From contig JAVBLQ010000007.1 of the NCBI GenBank assembly GCA_031553435.1, positions 1-64,000 of the forward strand: 64,000 bases of DNA, in the 5' to 3' direction. Shown in pieces: positions 60,814 through 64,000 of the stretch (positions are counted from its first letter, which is position 1; the number at the start of each line of letters is the position of its first letter). The notes under the pieces were generated by a model that made no database searches, was not told the DNA's origin, and saw nothing but the letters and a program-made list of their open reading frames with translations. Source of the DNA: JAVBLQ01 sp031553435 (GTDB lineage: Bacteria; Bacteroidota; Bacteroidia; Bacteroidales; Azobacteroidaceae). A program made the translations under genes and the position numbers.

Positions 60814-62652
60814 TTATTTGTTTACGAAAATCCGATAGTTAAAATCTTCGGGTGATTTCTTTATCAATTGGTTGAATAATTTGTTTTTTACTTCTTGTTC
60901 TGTTGAGAATAAAATGAAATTGGGTTTAAGATCAACAAAAACATCGATTGTCCGGATCAAACCTTCTTTGGGTCTGTGGCTTACCTGTACTCCTTTTTTT
61001 ACATCAACATTTGAGATAACATCGCCGAATTCGGAATAGCAGAAATTAATGACATCTTCTGTTGTATAAATCCTGTCTCGCGAAGAGAGTATGTATTTAT
61101 ACATATCTAATGTCCTGTTAGACTTGGGAATACTTTTTCCTCCTATACTCGGTGTTAAAGAAAATACCGGATTGGAGTTTAAAAATGTACCATTAGAAGG
61201 TTTGAACAAAGTTCCGGCTTTGATATTATTTGTTAATTCACAATTTGATACCCAATAATCTATATAAATAGTTTCTCCGGTTTCTTCGGAATCGACGATC
61301 AGATAGGAAGGAACTTCACGATTGGCATTGATTTCCGCCAACCGGTGCTCCATTGAAGAAATCAGATTTTTTAAATCAGTGATCATTCCGGTCAGAAATC
61401 CTTTGCCTACCATTGAAAAAGCAGCGCTTTCGTCCCTGAGTAAGTCTATCAGATTGGAAACATATTCTTTGGCGTTCCGTATGTCGAAACGTTCGATTCC
61501 GCCTCGTTTTACGGAATATGTTCCGTATTTATGTGTTTCCGAATCATGAAAAGGCAACTCTTCATAAATCCTATTTTGTGAGTCGGAAACGGATTTAACC
61601 GATAAAAAATGTTCTCCAGGATTGCTGCTGAGAGGTATGATGTTCGTTATTTTGTCTGTTTTTACGTGTTGCGTGTAGAGATTTTTATTCGCTACAGGGA
61701 ATGTATTGATAGAGACCGTAATATTTTCCAATATATTTTCATCAAAATTAGGAGGAAAAGTCACTTTCAGCCAATATAAAGATTCCTGTATTTGTGAAAT
61801 TATATCATTTGAAAAAAGATTTTTTATTTCGTCCGGAAATACTTTTGGGTTTGAAGTTTCCGTATTCAAATTGTCATTTATTGTAATATATTGATAGTCA
61901 TAATATTGTTTTATGCTTTTATCTGAAATAGAAGATAAATCATAATCGATAAGAAATGACTTATTTTTATTGTCCGTTTCGTTTTGAGAACTATAAATAC
62001 CCGAAGATATTTTAAGCGGATTCCTTTCGAATTCCCAACGCGTAAATGGTAAAAGATGGAGAAACTCGTTTTTGTTTTCCGTATTTAAAAAATCAAAATA
62101 AAAAGATAAATTTTTTACATTTTTGATAGAGGAATCCAGTTCCAATCCGATCCAGATAATTTTTGATAATTCTTCGGATCTGACTATGCTACGGGTGTAG
62201 ATTTCTTTATTTTGATAAGGATCGATTATGTAAATACTTCTTCCACAGACTAAATATTTAACATACCCTTTGACTAATGAAAATGTATCGACAGGATAAA
62301 AACTCACCTGAATTTTATGTTTCAGGTTAAAAGACGGGTCATTATAATAAAAGCCTGTTGTTTTGTCGACATTGACGTGTGTATCAACCGGCTGTGCATG
62401 TAATATCATATGTGAAGGACGCGCAGCCATCAGAATATCCGGAGTCAGTAAACGGGCGATTCGTTCCAGCATGCGTATTTCTACGTTATTAATCTCATTG
62501 GATAACCGGTATATTTCACTGGCTAATGATTCGATTAATAATTTGACTAAGGGATCTAAATTTTCGACATTACTAATACCCCAAAAATTCGTCGCATTTT
62601 TATACATGCGGTCTTTGATATTTTCTTTATGATATATTCTTTTGTTCTCCAT
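60814..62652 (-). CDS. tssF: type VI secretion baseplate protein TssF
   Basis: The 612-residue protein begins with a region of the TssF type: NLDPLVKLLIESLASEIYRLSN, EIRMLERIARLLTPDILMAARP and then PSHMILHAQP. Its C-terminus carries YTTEDVINFCYSEFGDVISNV and VDLKPNFILFSTEQEV. TssF with TssG forms the baseplate wedge. The gene is preceded by a hairpin repeat and followed at 10 bases by tssN. Confidence 0.86.
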   Translation of the reverse strand: MENKRIYHKENIKDRMYKNATNFWGISNVENLDPLVKLLIESLASEIYRLSNEINNVEIRMLERIARLLTPDILMAARPSHMILHAQPVDTHVNVDKTTGFYYNDPSFNLKHKIQVSFYPVDTFSLVKGYVKYLVCGRSIYIIDPYQNKEIYTRSIVRSEELSKIIWIGLELDSSIKNVKNLSFYFDFLNTENKNEFLHLLPFTRWEFERNPLKISSGIYSSQNETDNKNKSFLIDYDLSSISDKSIKQYYDYQYITINDNLNTETSNPKVFPDEIKNLFSNDIISQIQESLYWLKVTFPPNFDENILENITVSINTFPVANKNLYTQHVKTDKITNIIPLSSNPGEHFLSVKSVSDSQNRIYEELPFHDSETHKYGTYSVKRGGIERFDIRNAKEYVSNLIDLLRDESAAFSMVGKGFLTGMITDLKNLISSMEHRLAEINANREVPSYLIVDSEETGETIYIDYWVSNCELTNNIKAGTLFKPSNGTFLNSNPVFSLTPSIGGKSIPKSNRTLDMYKYILSSRDRIYTTEDVINFCYSEFGDVISNVDVKKGVQVSHRPKEGLIRTIDVFVDLKPNFILFSTEQEVKNKLFNQLIKKSPEDFNYRIFVNK

Positions 62653-62692
62653 CTTAAAGATATTTACTGTTTAAATTTTAATTGTGGCCAAT

Positions 62693-62775
62693 ATGAAAGT
62701 GAATGGTGAATAAAACTCGAAATCTGCAATTCACAAGGAACGAAGCGACCTTCACATTTCACCATTCACTTTCAT
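62693..62775. repeat. hairpin inside the T6SS unit, GTGAATGGTGAA words and CGAAGCGACC core
   Basis: ATGAAAGTGAATGGTGAA (62693-62710) has a perfect 18-bp inverse at 62758-62775. The loop region contains GGAACGAAGCGACCTTCAC, almost the same as part of the metK-associated element at 40951-40970. The right arm ends within the stop codon of tssE. So tssE and tssF are separated by an element that may lower tssF expression. Confidence 0.6.
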
Positions 62776-63179
62776 TTAGAAGATAAAGGTTCTAAATACA
62801 ATGAATAATAAAAACAACACCTGGTTCCGGTACTGACAATTTTCGCATCGATACGGATATCAACTTTTGTCCTTTTTTTAATATCGGAAATGTGAATGCT
62901 TGGTTCTACCTCACAAATTCTGGATTCATACTTTTTTACTGCATCCCCGACGAATTTGATGAATTGTTTCTCCCAAATTGATTTTGAAACAATTTTTTCG
63001 AAGTCCAGATCCCAGATTTGACAACCAAATTCAGGATCATATTTATGTTCTCCCGGACAAGTCGTGATGATCATTTCTATATTCTGATCTATAGACTCTT
63101 TTTCATTACACTTTGAAAGATTCCGGATATTACTTTCAAACATGCGTACGAAATCTAATGGTAATTTGTAAGGATCCAC
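62772..63179 (-). CDS. tssE: GPW/gp25-like baseplate protein TssE
   Basis: The 135-residue protein carries the gp25 core with MIITTCPGEHKYDPEFGCQI, KYDP in place of the usual RxxEP, and a C-terminal beta domain (VEPSIHISDIKKRTKVDIRID). TssE corresponds to phage T4 gp25, which starts sheath assembly on the baseplate. It is the first gene of the minus-strand T6SS unit, next to its promoter. Confidence 0.85.
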   Translation of the reverse strand: MDPYKLPLDFVRMFESNIRNLSKCNEKESIDQNIEMIITTCPGEHKYDPEFGCQIWDLDFEKIVSKSIWEKQFIKFVGDAVKKYESRICEVEPSIHISDIKKRTKVDIRIDAKIVSTGTRCCFYYSLYLEPLSSK

Positions 63180-63220
63180 AATATTTTTTTTAGAATTATT
63201 GTTTTTTCACATTAATAGCA

Positions 63221-63253
63221 CAAATGTATGGAAAAAATTCGTAACTTGCGCAA
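63221..63253 (-). promoter_or_regulatory. tssE promoter
   Basis: Minus-strand -7 box TACATTTG (63228-63221) and -33 TTTTG around 63255-63251, spaced 22 bases, slightly longer than the usual 19-21. It gives a leader of about 35 bases to the tssE start. Confidence 0.5.
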
Positions 63254-63258
63254 AATTT

Positions 63259-63348
63259 ATGCAAATATTTATTTTAAAAACAGTTTTATTGTTAGTTTTA
63301 ATTATATTTTCAATCGGATTAGTTGTATTTTTTTATATAATTAATTGA
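63259..63348 (+). CDS. possible 29-residue single-span membrane peptide
   Basis: A short frame starts ATG and ends TGA; the product is almost entirely hydrophobic (KTVLLLVLIIFSIGLVVFFY) and would form one membrane helix. A near-consensus -7 box TAACTTGC lies at 63242-63249, close upstream. AT-rich DNA gives hydrophobic codons by chance, so this may be noise; it is noted because small membrane proteins are common next to envelope machines and are missed by length filters. Confidence 0.2.
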   Translation: MQIFILKTVLLLVLIIFSIGLVVFFYIIN

Positions 63349-63497
63349 TTAATAGTATTATAAAATAATTATTATTAACAATGGTCATTTTATAATAAAT
63401 AACAATCTATATGTTATAAAATATTTTATTCAAATTAAATACACATATATTTTTATCATTATAAAATAAATAAAAACAAATTATATTATAATAAAAA

Positions 63498-64000
63498 ATG
63501 AAATCAAAAAACAATCAAGATGTTAGACAAGCGATTCTTCAATTCTCTTATTATCTGATTGCGTTGGTATTTTTAGCCGTCTGCATCTTTTCAGGATTTA
63601 TGAAAACATCATCTGTGGAGGTTGATAAAATATTAGCCAAGACACAGGAATACGATCACATCCGGGTCAAACAAATTGACTTGACGGAAAGTATGGATAC
63701 CTTATATTTTTATACGAGTCTTTTAAATCCTGACCGGAAAATCTATAATACACAGATGTACAACGTAATCAGTCAGAGAAAACAACTTTTTCTGGAAACA
63801 ACTTCAGGCATGAACGAGAAAGATTACCGGTTGTACAAAAAACTGGCCGGACAGATCAATACATTTTTAAGCATGAAAGACTCTATTTTTCAGGCTGCTT
63901 CGACTGAAGAATTAGTGAGGATTGACTTATTGAGATGTATTTCGGATAATAAAAAAGTAACCAGAAGACTATCTGTTGAAGGAATTTCATTTGATAAATA
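63498..64000 (+). CDS. tssO: T6SSiii transmembrane protein TssO, partial at window end
   Basis: The first 167 codons are present and the frame is open at the window end. One membrane helix at about residues 15-36 (LQFSYYLIALVFLAVCIFSGFM) is followed by a long helical extracytoplasmic segment with YNVISQRKQLFLETTSGMN and INTFLSMKDSIFQAAS. This single-span plus coiled-helix layout, and its place next to tssE-tssG, fit TssO, a subtype iii-specific part of the membrane complex. It is divergent from tssE. Confidence 0.75.
   Translation, partial: MKSKNNQDVRQAILQFSYYLIALVFLAVCIFSGFMKTSSVEVDKILAKTQEYDHIRVKQIDLTESMDTLYFYTSLLNPDRKIYNTQMYNVISQRKQLFLETTSGMNEKDYRLYKKLAGQINTFLSMKDSIFQAASTEELVRIDLLRCISDNKKVTRRLSVEGISFDK

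Larger units (their letters stand above)
63180..63497. other. AT-rich divergent control region between tssE and tssO
   Basis: About 318 bases of extreme AT richness, with repeated TTATAATA/TATTATAA words (63358-63490) that can form weak alternative stems. On the left it holds the tssE promoter. The right part has no exact TAnnTTTG box, so the tssO promoter is not located. Apart from a possible 29-codon frame nothing is coded. Confidence 0.5.

Noticed and set aside
63349..63497. Repeated TTATAATA words before tssO as a replication or binding site array
   Set aside because: The words are irregular and match what simple AT bias would give; no ordered spacing or partner boxes were found.

Overview
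The window looks like chromosomal DNA from a low-GC member of the Bacteroidetes, most likely Bacteroidales (family not resolved). The reasons are recurrent promoter -7 boxes of the Bacteroidetes form TAnnTTTG, a GT3-type glycogen synthase next to a DUF3417-containing glucan phosphorylase, DUF2490 and TlpA-like exported thioredoxins, a Bacteroidetes-style HU-family gene, and a type VI secretion cluster of subtype iii (TssN and TssO present). No rRNA, tRNA or CRISPR array was seen.

Layout. 1-7.7 kb: an HU-family gene interrupted by an in-frame TAG, an outer-membrane DUF2490 protein, DsbD, a nucleotidyltransferase-GHMP kinase fusion, MazG, a nitrilase-type amidase and an acyltransferase. 7.8-13.3 kb: glycogen synthase and glucan phosphorylase, then two small membrane proteins. 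13.4-22 kb: an exported thioredoxin-like protein, an Omp85-type barrel, a WG-repeat protein, a PgpH-type HD phosphodiesterase, GltX and the Kdo transferase WaaA. 22-33 kb: YegP-like protein, a TldE/TldD pair, Fhs, a DUF1593 hydrolase, and uvrB-rpiB-tkt. 33-42 kb: Uma2-type protein, EngB, a membrane pyrophosphatase, a FrnE-like DsbA, FabD, DUF2795, cob(I)alamin adenosyltransferase, a methyltransferase-like protein, and MetK behind a candidate SAM-sensing leader. 42.5-50 kb: lipoprotein, esterase, and an arabinose operon (araD-araA-araB-sodium symporter) whose product, xylulose 5-phosphate, feeds the transketolase and RpiB encoded earlier. 50-57 kb: SppA, an HTH/DUF2975 pair behind a striking 22-bp dyad, PstS and PstC without PstA/PstB, and an M3 dipeptidyl carboxypeptidase. 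57.5-64 kb: a decayed IS1595-type transposase followed by T6SSiii genes tssE-tssF-tssN-tssK-tssG (minus strand) and divergent tssO (plus, cut by the window end).

The most unusual global feature is a set of about 15-18 intergenic hairpins. Each is built from short tandem words (GTTACnn, GTGAAAAATTAAAA, TGCCAATA, GGTGAAA, GTGCACC and others) repeated in both arms, with arms up to 34 bp and perfectly paired. Many sit between convergent genes and reach exactly into their stop codons, and several encode the last residues of the neighbouring protein. They behave like bidirectional terminators, but the word architecture suggests a shared generative mechanism. Other points worth attention are the PstS-like insert in PstC, the operator-like dyad around the HTH/DUF2975 promoter, the metK leader, and the Tat signal on the TldD homologue.
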